Shown here: piece by piece, positions 46,501 to 58,030 of the stretch
How positions within the stretch are numbered: position 1 is the stretch's first letter
How the letters are laid out: every line of letters starts with the position of its first letter
Source of the DNA: Brachionus manjavacas
Lineage: Eukaryota; Rotifera; Eurotatoria; Ploima; Brachionidae
Assembly: GCA_019054805.1 (NCBI GenBank)
Contig: JAHQIY010000007.1
Coordinates: 4,283,501-4,347,500 of the forward strand
DNA length: 64,000 bases
Direction of reading: 5' to 3'
Notes under the pieces: generated by a model
What the model was told of the DNA's origin: nothing
The model's database searches: none
Seen by the model: only the letters and a program-made list of their open reading frames with translations
Program-made: the position numbers and the translations under genes

Positions 46501-49500
46501 ATGATGAAAAGTTTGATAGAGAACGAGTGCGCGGGCCAAAACTCGCTTGTCAGACTGGCATCGCATTTTACGAATGCGAGCGAGTCGAATGCGGTGCGCA
46601 ATCTAAGATCACTTGATCTAGGTCCACAGCTATCCAGTGACAGTTTGGTCGACGAGTACTTGAGCATGGAACATCAGACTCGGGTCGAAGCGCCAAGGAC
46701 TTTTCACATGGAAACTTTGTTCAATGAAATCAAATGCATTGACAAGTCGGTTCAGCCGAATTCATGCGGTACTGGCAATCAGGACTGGTCACGTGACATT
46801 TTGTGGGACTCGATCAGAAAACAGGCTTCCAGTGCCAAAGATTTTCAATGGTCAACTGAATACCTTGCCCAGAATGAGTCTAATATTTTGGACGAAACGT
46901 ATTTGGGAAATTAAATTTTTTTTTCTTTACTAAATTTTTTTTAAGATGGGAAAATATGATGGTAAAAAATGCCAAAAATCCCAACGAAATGTTCATTCAA
47001 AATTCGATTTCAAATGGTTTTGTTAAAAATACTGACTCGCTAATAGCTACAAATCAGTTAAATGAAGAAATGAGAAAAACAGTAAACGAACTACTTGATT
47101 CAATGCAGGACAGTCGATTTTCCGAAACAGAGGTAAGTCAATCATGCAGTTTTTATTTTGGTTGAAAATTTTAGAGTGACTTTTACTTACTTACAATTTT
47201 TTTAATTTGAATTCAATGAGATTTCGCCTTTTTTAAAGAGAATTATTGTTTTTTTCCAGATCTAATTTTTAAGGATAAAAGGTCCTTTGTTAGCTGAAAC
47301 TAATTTGGAAAATTAAAATTTATTTATAAAATTTCATCATTTTATGTCTATTTATAAAAATAAAATTATATAAAATGGCTTAAAATTGAATTAGCAAATC
47401 TTTTAAAAAAATAAAAAACAACAAAAATCTTTATAAGTAAAAAAAATTCAAAAGAATCAAAAATTTGCTCAACCAAAATCTCTTCTTTTATTCATCAAAA
47501 AACTAAGTTTTTCACAAATTTTGTCTCTTTGCTTGATTTTGGTTGTTGGTCGGTTAACTTTTTTTTCCTCAATTGAAAAACCTTTTGGTTCAGTTTCGCT
47601 AATGAGACTAATTTCTAATATTTTTCACGGTAATTAACTCATTTTTAAAAAAGCGAAAAATTTTTTTAGTACGAGACAATAAAAATTGACTAATTTTCAT
47701 CCCCGACACTAACTATTAACTTATCAATTGACTAAGTCAAAAATAAATTTTTAAATAATTATTAAAAAAACTTTTAAGAGGTGCTTTTTTCTCTTAATCT
47801 AATTTCTAGTAAAACAAAGTTAAAAAAATCTTTAATTATCTTTATTTTAGCAGATTATACGGTTTTAAATTTCCAGAAAATTACGAGTTATTTCATTTGT
47901 TAATTAATAAAAAAATATTACTTTATAATTAGAAACAAATTTATAATTTTTTTCACCTTTTCTGATTTATTTGAAGAAAAAAAAAACAAAAAAAAAAACA
48001 GTTAATGATTATCTTAAGAGAAGTCTTTCTGCGTATGATGTAACATCTAGAAAAAATTTAGAATAAATTAATAAATAAAGAGAAAATTTTAAATTCATTA
48101 ATATTTAAGAATGTAAGATAGTTTATTTTTTTATAAAATATACGAATATTTTTAAATCTCAATATTGAAATTATTAATTTAAATGACATAGCTTTTAGCG
48201 AGCGAGAATAATTTATTTCTGTTTTGAAATTATAATTAATAAAATATGTAAAAATCTACAAAGTTAGAAAAAAATTTAATTATTTTCAACCAAAGATAAA
48301 ATATTGCCTTTTTTAGAGCTTAAGTTCAATTAAACAAGCTTGTGTTATCTATTTCTAAATAGAAGACTAGATCATTTATTAGTAGATTATTAAAAAAAAA
48401 ATTATTTTAAAAATTTTGTCAAAATTATATTTAATTAAATTGAAGCAAGAAAATACAAATTTCTATTTCAATTAAAAAAAAAATTTAAAACAAAAAAATT
48501 ATTTTTAATAAAAAAAGTTAATTAAAAAACAATAATTTCTACAATTTTTTTTGTTTAAATCAGGTTTATGTTACTAAAAATTGAAAGCTTAATAGAAAAG
48601 CAACTTGTTCTTATTAAATTTGAATATTCATTTTTTTTCCATTTGGCCATCTGTTGTATTTGACTATCACTCTTTTTTAAATTATATTTTAAATTTATTT
48701 TTGAGTCATTTTTAATTTATTTTTCCCTTATATTTACAGGTGAGTTAAAATCAATTATTTTAAGTTAAAAGTAGTAAACCATTATTTTCTAATATTTAAA
48801 TAGTTTTTATTAAAAAGTTATTTAAACCATCAAAATAAAATAAACTAAAGCTGTTCGCTTAAGCATAAGCTTAAAGATACATATTTAATACAACTTTAAA
48901 GATTTTTTCTTTTAGCATAAAAGAGAACAGTAAAAAGCATGTTTTTATGGTTGAATAAAGGTTTTAAAAAACTGAACTAACCAGATAGAAAAGTCTTTTA
49001 AAAGGGAAAAACAATATTTTTTTCCATTAAAGTTAAATTTAAATCAACTTTTTTTAAATAAAATTTGAATTATCTCTTAAACATGAATTCAGTTCAACTT
49101 TAGCAGAAACTTTTTAACAAATTTTGTTATCATTCTGCAATATTTTCCTTTTCCATCAAAATTCAAATCTATTTGAAAAGATTTTTATTTCATTTTACCT
49201 TAAATTTATATGTTTTTTTTAAGTAAGAATAATATTTTTTTTGACATATCTAAAATACTTTTAATCTTTTCATTCACTTAATTTTTTTTTGAATTGTTTA
49301 ATTAATTTTCATTTACTAATAGCCTTCCAATAATCAAAATTCAAAGTGAGCATAAATTTCATAATTAATTTTTCATGAAAAAAATAAACCTAAATATTAA
49401 AAAATATACACAAGCTTTGTATGTTGATTATCAAAAGATTATTAATAAATGAATGATAATTAAAAAATTAAAAAAAAATACAACTGAGAAAAATGCCATT

Positions 49501-51027
49501 TAAATTTAAGGTAAAAATGTATTCATGAAATAAAAATCTTGCCATTTAAAATAAAAATATTTAAATTAAATTGACACTGAAATTTCTTTTTTTTGTATTT
49601 AAAATAAATAAAAAATATTTCCAGAATTTTTAGGCAAATATTCAAAACAATTTTTTTAAAATGTGGAAAGAAAAAAATAATTTTAAAATAATTTTAAAAT
49701 CAAGTTTTTACAATTTGTTCGAAATCTGTCGGCAAACGGCCTAACACATCCAGAGAACAATCAAACAAACAGCAAGCAAATAGACGACCATCTAACACTA
49801 TTTGATTCAATATCAAAACAAGAGAACCTAAACTTCGAGGAAAACAAGGATCTAGCAAGCGAATGGGTTAATGAATTTCAAAATTTGGACCAGTCTTTGT
49901 CCAGTGTGACTTCGTCGAATAACCAAGAAAACTCATATTGGAATGATTTGCAGAACGAATGGAACGCGATTGCATCCGAGAATCCAGATCAATCATGGCT
50001 TGATGATTTTCAGAAAGTCTTCGATTCCTACCGTAACTACGAGTTCGACAAAGAGAACCCTTTGACCATGCACCCGAACCCTTTCGAGGAGGGCCTGGAG
50101 CGCTTGAAAGCGCACGATATTGTCAACGCAGTGTTGCTTTTTGAGGTGGCAGTGCAAAAAGATCCAGAAAACACGCTGGCTTGGGAGTACCTGGGCCGTA
50201 CTCAGGTCGAAAACGAACAAGATCCACAGGCGATCAGAGCTCTGCGAAAATGCTTAGAATTAAAACCTGATAATTTAATTGCTCTAAGCACTTTGGCAAC
50301 TTCCTACACAAATGAATCAATGCAACGACTAGCTTTTGACAGTCTTGTCAAATGGGTACAAAATCATCCTTCCTATTCACATCTGTTAAAAAACGACCCC
50401 CAAGCTGACAGACTCGTCAAGTCATCTGACCAGCTCAAGTACATGTCCCTGAACCCTTACTATTTGACCCAACTGGGCATCGTTGGCGCAAACGATTTTA
50501 TGGACTTGCAAGAAATCTATCTGAAAGCGGTGCGCGAGTCGGCCAACAGTCCCAACCAAATCGACCCGGACCTGCAGTGCTGTCTGGGCATACTTTTTCA
50601 CCTATCTGGCGAGTACGACAAGGCGGCCGATTGCTTCAAAACGGCTCTTCAAGTAAAACCAAATGATCACTTGTTATGGAATAAATTAGGTGCTACATAT
50701 GCTAATAACAATAGAAACGAGGAGGCCATAGATTCATACTATCAAGCATTGAAACTGTGTCCCGGCTTCGTACGAGCCAGGTATAACTTAGGAATTGGTT
50801 GCATGAACCTAGGCGCGTACAGAGAAGCAGTAGAACACTTTTTAACCGCGCTACACCAACAAAGTCAGGCGAATATAGGCCAAAATACCAAGCACAGGAA
50901 CCAGCAAATGTCGGACACTATTTGGAGCACACTTAGACTTGCTTTATCCAATCTGAACCGATCTGATCTGTACCAGGCCTGCATCAACAAAGACCTTGAT
51001 CAACTTAAAAACGAATTTAATATCTAA
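46501..51027 (+). CDS. pex5: PEX5, peroxisomal targeting signal 1 receptor
   Basis: PEX5 binds C-terminal SKL-type signals in the cytosol and carries cargo to the peroxisomal membrane. Three exons join in frame (46501-46898, 46946-47132, 49705-51027), 635 residues, the usual length. Near the N-terminus lies Cys10 (IENECAGQN), the conserved ubiquitinated cysteine used for recycling. WxxxF/Y PEX14/PEX13-binding motifs: WSTEY (W117), WVNEF (about 248), WLDDF (about 293). The joined exon 2/3 boundary gives ETE-FLQFVRNLS, matching the family. The C-terminal TPR domain starts near NPFEEGLERLKAHDIVNAVL and includes LAWEYLGRTQVENEQ, LWNKLGATYANNNRNEEAI, RARYNLGIGCMNLGAYREA and IWSTLRLALS. Intron 1 is 47 bp; intron 2 is 2,572 bp. 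Confidence 0.96.
47133..49704 (+). other. PEX5 intron 2, unusually long
   Basis: Donor AG|GTAAGT after GAAACAG and acceptor AAATCAAG|TTTTTA are supported by protein conservation across the junction. At 2.6 kb it is about fifty times the typical intron in this window. No transposon motif or conserved exon was seen inside apart from the candidate ratchet point at 48739/48740. Confidence 0.8.
48726..48746 (+). promoter_or_regulatory. Candidate recursive splice site (zero-length exon) in PEX5 intron 2
   Basis: A pyrimidine-rich tract leads to TATATTTACAG immediately followed by GTGAGTT, that is, a 3' splice site fused to a consensus 5' splice site (junction 48739/48740). This is the arrangement of ratchet points that remove long introns in two steps. 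It would divide the 2,572-bp intron into 1,607 and 965 bp. Confidence 0.5.
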
Positions 51028-52589
51028 ATTGATCAACAAAAAAAGATTTTTTTCTTGTCTTCAAAATTTCAAGTAATTTCCAGTAAATACTCCTGAATGG
51101 GCGATGGTGCGCGATATTCAGACATTTTTTTTAAAGTCTGTCATGCTCAAGAAAGTGATTGTTATTTTGAAATTTCCATTTTTTTATATATATTTAAAAC
51201 CGAGTGCAACTCAATTATTTTTTTTAAAAAAAAAAAACCTACTAAAAAAAGCCAAAAAAAATCAAAAATTAAAAAACCAAAAAAAAGGCTTATTTTATCG
51301 TCCGATTATTTTATTTTTTTTTTTATGGACAGAGTTTTATGGTCAAGAGTGAGCTCATCAGACAGAGTATATGGAATAATTTGTTATTAAAAAAAAAATA
51401 AAGCAAAAATTTATTTTATTGTTAACCTTGATGCTTGAATTATTCACAAGAATGGAAGAAATGGATGCTTGTGAAAATATAACAACGCTAATTTGTTCCG
51501 TTTATTTTTTTATTTATTATAAAACAGATTTTTTTTTTGAGTACATTTTTTGTGTATCGTCTGCTACTGCTTCTATTTGTCCTATTTTCAATTTATTTTC
51601 ATCTTTGTTCTTTTAAGCCTATATAATCAGTATTTTTGTTGATTTTTGTTTTACTTGAAATTTTGAAATAATTTGTAACAACAGTTTAAACATCAAACTA
51701 AAAAACACAATAAAAACAAGACCAAAAAAAAACGAATAAAAAAAAGAAAAAAATCTTAAAAAAAATTAACAAAACCAAAATCGAATTTTTTTAATTATTT
51801 TAATCCAGTCTACAATACATTTAAAAAAATTGATGAAATCACAAAAAGAGCTTATTAATTTATTTACCAATTCTAGTTAATTTGAAGCCACATGGACAGA
51901 ATAATATTTATAGAAAATAGAAAGTAGAAAAAGTTAAATTAAAAAATAAGAAATAAAAATATAGGATTAGATAATATATTTTCTCGGAAAATTGAAGTTC
52001 ATGATCAAATGTAAATTTCAAATCAAAATTTTTAGTTTTTGATTCAAATAAAAAGGCATTTTTTATCAATTTTTTAATAAAAAATAAACTTTTTTTTAAC
52101 ATTATCTGTTTAGTCAATAATTAGATAGAAAATTAAATGAATTTTTATCTGAAGTAAATTAAATGCTTAATCAATATTTTGAAATTTTACAATACAAAAT
52201 TTAACTTTGTTTCGCCGTAATATAATTTAATTGATATTAAAATATCATTTTAAGCGTATAATTTGGATACCTAAATGTCGATTTAAATTTGACTTTAAAG
52301 TTTCCTAATAAAGATTTTAGAAGAGTCAATTAAAGGTCAATTAGAGAGAAAAAGATTTGTTTTTTTTTTAAATTAAAATAATAAACTTCTTATGTTTAAT
52401 TTAAAAAAATTAAAAAAATCTAATTTAATCATTTTTACTAATATTTTAATCAATTAAATTTTGATCATTTGATTATGATCATGAACTTCAAGTTGCCTAT
52501 TTTCTCTAATCAAATTAAAAGCAAAATCTGGATTGAAATGAAAATCCATTTATTTGTTATTCTAATCCTCGAAATTCATTTGTGAATTT
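51028..52589. other. Intergenic, no gene seen
   Basis: PEX5 3' region with several A-rich runs and AATAAA-like sites (for example near 51400), then A/T-rich spacer. Apparent frames here are poly-Lys or poly-Phe artefacts of homopolymers. Confidence 0.5.
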
Positions 52590-53250
52590 TGAAGCGGTAA
52601 CCTCTTCCTTAGCTTTTTGTGACATTAGAATTGTTGCTTTTTTCAACCAATTCTATTCCATGCATGAAATTGTATAATTGAATTAGATCACCTCTTTTTC
52701 TTCTTTCCACCAGATTTGGAATTTTCAAAGCTTTCAATCTGCTTTCATGCGGTTTGTTTCTAATTGAAGAAATAAAATTTCGTAGCTCTGCGTAGAATCC
52801 TTTCAAGATTCTCACAGTCCGGCTTAAGAAATGCAGACCATACAGGCACAGCAAATTCCAAAAGAGGACGAACAAAAGTTGAATAAAATGATCTAAATAA
52901 CTTACAACCAAAACGAGCGAATGATTTCCTGATGCGACCCACCATTTGATTTGCTTTGTTTGTATCCTCTATCACTTGATTTTTCCATTTAAGATTTGTA
53001 TTGAAAATAACTCCAAGATCTCTCTTTCGGTTTCTGACGTTGATAATTGCTTACTTTTAAGAGAATTAAAATAAGAGAATTCTTTGTTTTTATGGCCATA
53101 ATGCATAACCACACATTTTGATGTGTAGAACAGAACTATTGAGTCCACTTGAAAATTAAATCTAAATCTGATTGTAGTTTCACTGCGCTTATTTCTGATA
53201 AAGTTTGCGAGAATATTTTAGTATCATCTGCATACATTTTGACAACATTA
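52590..53250 (-). mobile_element. LINE-3: 3' part of a degenerate non-LTR retrotransposon
   Basis: Read on the minus strand: MYADDTKIFSQTLSEIS (the RT YADD box), then KWKNQVIEDTNKANQMVGRI, FRSFYSTFVRPLLEFAVPVW and LERILRRATKF, then in a shifted frame LVERRKRGDLIQLYNFMHGI. The order is RT palm to C-terminal RRAT block. Frames are broken. The protein differs clearly from LINE-1 and LINE-2. 5' parts are absent. Confidence 0.85.
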
Positions 53251-53609
53251 AATTTACTAAATTTCGTTCATAAGTTAGTTTGGTTCTTTTTATTTCTGAT
53301 GAAACTAAGAGAAGTTGAATTTTTTTAGATTGGAACTAAATAATATGAAGTCTGTTTTATTGTTGTTGTTTGCTAGTAATCAATTCAAGTCAATGACGTT
53401 AAAAGCTAAAAAAAGAAAAGAAAAAAAATAAAAGGACAAGTTTTTTGTTTTTTTTTGAAAAATAAATTTGGGAAAACCCAGGACTAACCCGAACGGCAAA
53501 AAGTCTTCTTTTTAGTCACTCTACCAAAAAAGACAAGTTTTGGATTTAAATTAAAACAAATTAGAATCATTTATCCGTGGCTTTGCTAATTTGTTATGTC
53601 GTTGTTTTT
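53251..53609. other. Intergenic, no gene seen
   Basis: A/T-rich DNA between LINE-3 and the next repeat; nothing recognised. Confidence 0.4.
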
Positions 53610-54400
53610 TTCTCCAAAATAAAAAGTACGAGGGGTTTTATAGCATAAAAAATTAAACAATCGCATAATGAATAAAAATTTAAAATTATTTTATTTTTTT
53701 TTTCTCGTTTATTTTTTTTTATTAAAGTATAAAAAATCTTTTGCCCAAATGATTCGTTACTCGGCCTAGACGAGGGAAAAAAGAATAGACCTTTGATCAA
53801 AACTTTTCTATTTTTATTTTTTAGGAGATCAAGTATCTAAAGTAGCTCCATTATCTGAAATGGCTCTAGTTACTGCTGTAGATCATCTTGATCAAGTTGA
53901 TCAAGTTTATGTGGTCGTTCAAAATCAGGAAGCTGTTGAATCGACAAAAAGAGGAGGTCGTCCAACTAGGCGTAAGGCTAACGTTGAACTAAGTAATACT
54001 GAAGAAACTCAAGTAAAGACGTGGTCGACCACCAAAAGTCAAGTCAGCTTTAAATATTGATTAAGTTATGTTTTTTTTTATGCTATAATAATAATATTGA
54101 GATACGACAAAAGCATAATTGCGGAGACGTCTTACTAGAAAGACATCTATGGTAGCTAGATGCATTGAAATCTACTTACATATAAAAAGTTATTAATAGT
54201 TTACTATTTAATTATAAGTACAATCTAAAGCTTTTTTTATGCTTAACTTATTTTATTATAAGCGATACTAATTTTTATATGCCATTATGACTAAATCTTT
54301 CATACATTATTTAATTTTTTTTGTTTATGCTCTAAAAAAAAATTTTTTATACTACATTTTTTTTTAATGTGTCAAATAAATTTTTCCAAATAAAAATTCA
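53610..54400 (+). repeat. Dispersed repeat carrying a short AT-hook-like reading frame
   Basis: Homologous over most of its length to 14600-15215 (inverted). After an acceptor-like TTTATTTTTTAG (ends 53824) there is an open frame to 54060: VSKVAPLSEMALVTAVDHLD, a QVDQV repeat, then STKRGGRPTRRKANVE and EETQVKTW. RGGRPTR resembles an AT-hook. The frame is broken in the other copy, so it may be the last exon of a lost transposon or retrogene. Family unknown; ends not defined. Confidence 0.6.
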
Positions 54401-55599
54401 AAATAAAAATTCTCTAATTTACTTCCTCTATTATTTTTTTTTTCTATTTTATTATATTTTTTTAAAAAATATATTCTTTATAATATTGTCGCTTAATTAT
54501 TTCTATTTTTTTCTCTAAAATACAAATTCTCTAAAATTTTTTTTCTCTTTTATCAACGTTTACAGAGCCAAGGTCATTGGATAAGCTGAAAGAAATTGTC
54601 TCAAGTATTCTTATGAACCAAAAAACATTTTTGATAGCTAAGCAGACTCAATGCCTAATGTAACAATTTGAATATGAAAAATATAGGCTGTTTAATTCAC
54701 TACTACAAGCTTTATTCAGTCCGTTTTTTAACTTTTTCAAATGAAAAAAATTGAAAGATTTCAATTGTCTTTTATTATTAGAATAAAAATGAATGGTAGT
54801 TTCGATACAGATTTTTCTTAATTTTGATCTAAGAAAATTAAAAATTTGGCAAAAAAATCTCCTCAAAATTATAATCTTAACCAATTCTTTAGCCTCACAT
54901 CAAGTTTTTAAACTTTTTCACGATAATGTTAAAGAAGTCAAAATGTTATTCCATATTTAATCTGATTTGAGAGACAACAAACCTTACCGAAACAACTACA
55001 CCAAGATTTATCTCCATACGATCAATTATATCTATAAAAGCTAAAAATAAATTTCTAAATAAAATAAAAGGGATCTTAAAATCCCAGAAAAAATTAGAAA
55101 TTGAAAAAATAAATGAAAAAATTAAAGAAATAGATAGTGAAAAAAAATAACGTCAAAGAATGGCATAGGTGAGTTAAAAAAACATGCTTTGTAATCATGA
55201 ACAACAACTATCAAAATGGAAAAACATTTCTCAACCTACTTATAAAGGCATTCTAAAAATCGTAGGAAAATCAATTACAAATTTATTTGTAAGTTTAAAT
55301 GAAAAATTAATTAAAAGATTAAAATTTTTTAAATGTTTTATGCTGTTTAATTTAAATTTATTAAGCAAAAATTAAAACCCTTGTATCTACAAACAAACTT
55401 GTATGTATAAATTATTCTTTTAATTGAAACTAAATTAGCTAAATAATCTATATTTCATTTTTATCACTAATTTGTATCATTAATTTTGTCTTTCATTTTA
55501 CTTTTTAATTTTAATACATCGTCAGAATTGGCGTTAAATGAAATAAATAAATAAATAAAATATCTATTGAAGTCTATTGTAATCCGTAACATATTCTTC
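54401..55599. other. Repeat debris, no intact gene
   Basis: About 54566-54655 reads coding-like (EPRSLDKLKEIVSSILMNQK then TFLIAKQTQCLM-stop) after an acceptor-like TTTACAG. At 55500-55560 the sequence CATCGTCAGAATTGGCG followed by AAATAAATAAATAAA looks like the 3' tail of a plus-strand non-LTR element. The two may belong to one decayed LINE; the link is a guess. Confidence 0.35.
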
Positions 55600-56453
55600 T
55601 CTATTATTTTTACAGTAAGCAAAAAGAAATGTCAAGATATCCTAGCATACCAAGCTGTTTTTTAACTGCTTCAAGAACAATATATTGTGTTTTATGTATA
55701 GTTGTTCTACCGTCCCTTATTTAAAATTTTTAAACAGAGGTCTGACTCTTGCAAATTTCTTAACTTCTTGTTCTTTTTAATTAATAAATTTTCCCTAATT
55801 TCTAATTCTCTTAGTCTATTTTCAGAAATTAAGACCAAATCTAGATGGTATCGAAAAATTTCTAATGTGGTTTCTCAAAATCATTAAGAAAAAAGCTATT
55901 CACATCCTTTACCTTTTTGAAAAATTGTCGCATCAGATTTACTTGTATTAATAAAATAAATTATAAACTAGACAACTCTTGTCGTTAAATAAAAAAGTTT
56001 TTTAAATAGTTGTTAAATACATTAAAAAAAAAAAAAAAAAATTGATTTTTTTATCAAACATTTTTGATTATTTTTTAAAAATGAACAAATTTATTAATTT
56101 TTATTGAATTAGATCAAAATCAATTTTCTTTGAATCAAATCAAAAATCTAAAAATCTAGAAAAAGTTTTATTTTAGATTTGGTCTTTATCGCAGCAGATT
56201 TACTCGGATTATAATCAATTTTCCAACTTTGAGCAAACCTAAATCAAAATTTGAAACATCAAACTATATTCAAAATAATCCTTCATAGTTTAATAATATA
56301 TTTTGGTCCATTTATAGATGCACCAAGTTTAATGTCAGAACATTCATTGAATAAGTAGTTTATAAAATAGATGAACAAGTAAAGAGAAAGAATACCCCCT
56401 TGTTTGGCAACTTGAGTTGTTTCCATCATATCTCCTACTTTATCCTAATATTT
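55600..56453 (-). mobile_element. LINE-4: decayed reverse-transcriptase fragment
   Basis: The minus strand from 56450 reads TTQVAKQGGILSLYLFIYFI then NYLFNECSDIKLGASINGPK, matching the RT pattern (V.QGGILSPYLFN.YIN.L...C....IGA.IN) of a LINE lineage different from LINE-1 to LINE-3, which have PQGSVLGPLLF. The sequence downstream to about 55600 looks like a continuation of it but has many stops. Confidence 0.6.
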
Positions 56454-57280
56454 CCTATTATTATGCATCAATTTTCTCTTTTTCCTGAACTATCAAATAT
56501 TTAAAACATGTGTAAGCTGTAACTATTTTATTTCAATTTATCTTTTTATATTTTCTTTTATAATTTATTCTTTTTAAAGTTTTTTATATTTTAATGTGTT
56601 CAAGTGACCTAGTTTTTTGGTCAAAAAGTCACTGGTGACAAAAATTGGTAACCACTTGGTCATAAAATAGAGATAACTCGTATTTCCTTCAGAAAAAACG
56701 TTTGAAGGTATTAATCATGGATCTGATAGACCGATTAAATTTTCAAGTGGGTTCTAACATGGGACTTAATTTTCTTTAATGAATTGAGAAAACTTTTTTT
56801 TAGAAAATTATTGGACATAAAAATCCAAAAAGATTTGTTGAAACTTTCCCTTAAAAGGATAAATTAAGAAAAAAAGTACACCAAATTTATATTCATTATC
56901 CAAAAAATACAATAGAAAAATTAATTTTAAAAAATTATTTTTTAGTTCAAATTAAATAAAAAAATCTTAAATGAAAAAATTAAAAAATAAATAAAAAATA
57001 AAATTAAAAAATTAGAAAAAATAAATTTAAAAAATAGAAAATGAATTTTAAAATTTTTAAAAAATAATAATAAAAAAACAATTAATAAAAAATGTTAAAA
57101 AATTTTTTTAAGTCAAAGTTTTTTTTTAACAAACTTTTATTTGAATTTTTTATCTATTTATTTATTCATTTAAAATTAAATTAAACTGAAGTTCGATAAA
57201 ATAAATGAAAAATTTAAAGCACTAACTTGACTTGAAAAAAAAAAATTTAAGTCATTGACTTGACTTGACTTATGACTTGA
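56454..57280. other. Intergenic, no gene seen
   Basis: A/T-rich. Around 56600-56680 a short palindromic set of GTGACC/GGTCACT words resembles the TIR family at 33.5 kb but no ends could be drawn. 56900-57120 is almost pure A/T. Confidence 0.4.
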
Positions 57281-57298
57281 GACTTAAAGACAACTCTG
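57281..57298. mobile_element. Solo hAT-like terminus
   Basis: GACTTAAAGACAACTCTG is the inverted form of CAGAGTTGTCTTTAAGTC, nearly the same terminus as the 13463 element. It follows a run of TTGACTTGACTT repeats. The partner end and target duplication were not found. Confidence 0.5.
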
Positions 57299-57713
57299 GT
57301 TTAGGTGAAAAATGGTAGCGAAAACTTAAGTAGCTAACGGAAAATTTAACTAAAATAGACAATTCGCCTTACTCGCCAGACTACTTCTTCAAGGGCTAAT
57401 ATGGTCTAATATATTGCCAATATTCTTTAGTATTGTGAAAAAGTTAAAAAACAGTTGCATTATTTATGCGTTTTAAAAAGAAAATTTTTCATAAAATATC
57501 AATCTTAAGAAAAGCCTTTTTTAAAACCAAAAATTCGCCAATTAAAATGAAAATTAGTTATTAAGATTTCATACGGCATTTATTTTAAAAAATTTTCTTT
57601 AAATTAAAAAAATAAAATTCGTAAAGTAAACAAAAAATACGAGGTATTTTTCTCTAGGAAATAAAAATATCACATGCAAAAAAAACAATATTCGTAGACC
57701 TTGCCGGAACACC

Positions 57714-57760
57714 TATAAAACCCCCTGTTTTGAGAAAGTAAGGAGATAGTTGTTCGTTCA
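57714..57760 (+). promoter_or_regulatory. Candidate core promoter of HR39
   Basis: TATAAAA at 57714-57720 in a GC-richer islet (GCCGGAACACCTATAAAACC), followed 30-45 bp on by TAGTTGTTCGTTCAGG, a plausible initiator. It lies about 300 bp upstream of the HR39 start codon. Inferred from sequence only. Confidence 0.45.
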
Positions 57761-58030
57761 GGAGGTTGCTAGTTTAGAATTTAAAATAAATTTTTTTTTT
57801 AATTTTCTTAGAATTTAGCACATTTCTTTAAAATCAAAAATGCCTTTGATTTAATGTCTTTATTTGATTCAACTTTTCCATTTTTTTTCTAATTAAAAAA
57901 CAGTGAACTAAATTTTGCATTTTGAACGATTTTGACTCCTAAATATTTTAATAGAAATATTTTAAAATTTTTTATGCTAACAATTATTTGTTGTTGAAAA
58001 CTTTAGTTAGAATAAACCGATCTTATTAAT

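Noticed and set aside
49323..49345. Possible 23-nt microexon in PEX5 intron 2 (TACTAATAG acceptor, GTGAGC donor)
   Set aside because: Its length is not a multiple of three and would shift the frame before the conserved FLQFVRNLS; direct joining of exons 2 and 3 matches the family exactly.
51097..51390. Overlapping open frames rich in Lys/Phe after PEX5
   Set aside because: They arise from poly-A/poly-T runs in the 3' UTR region and carry no motif.
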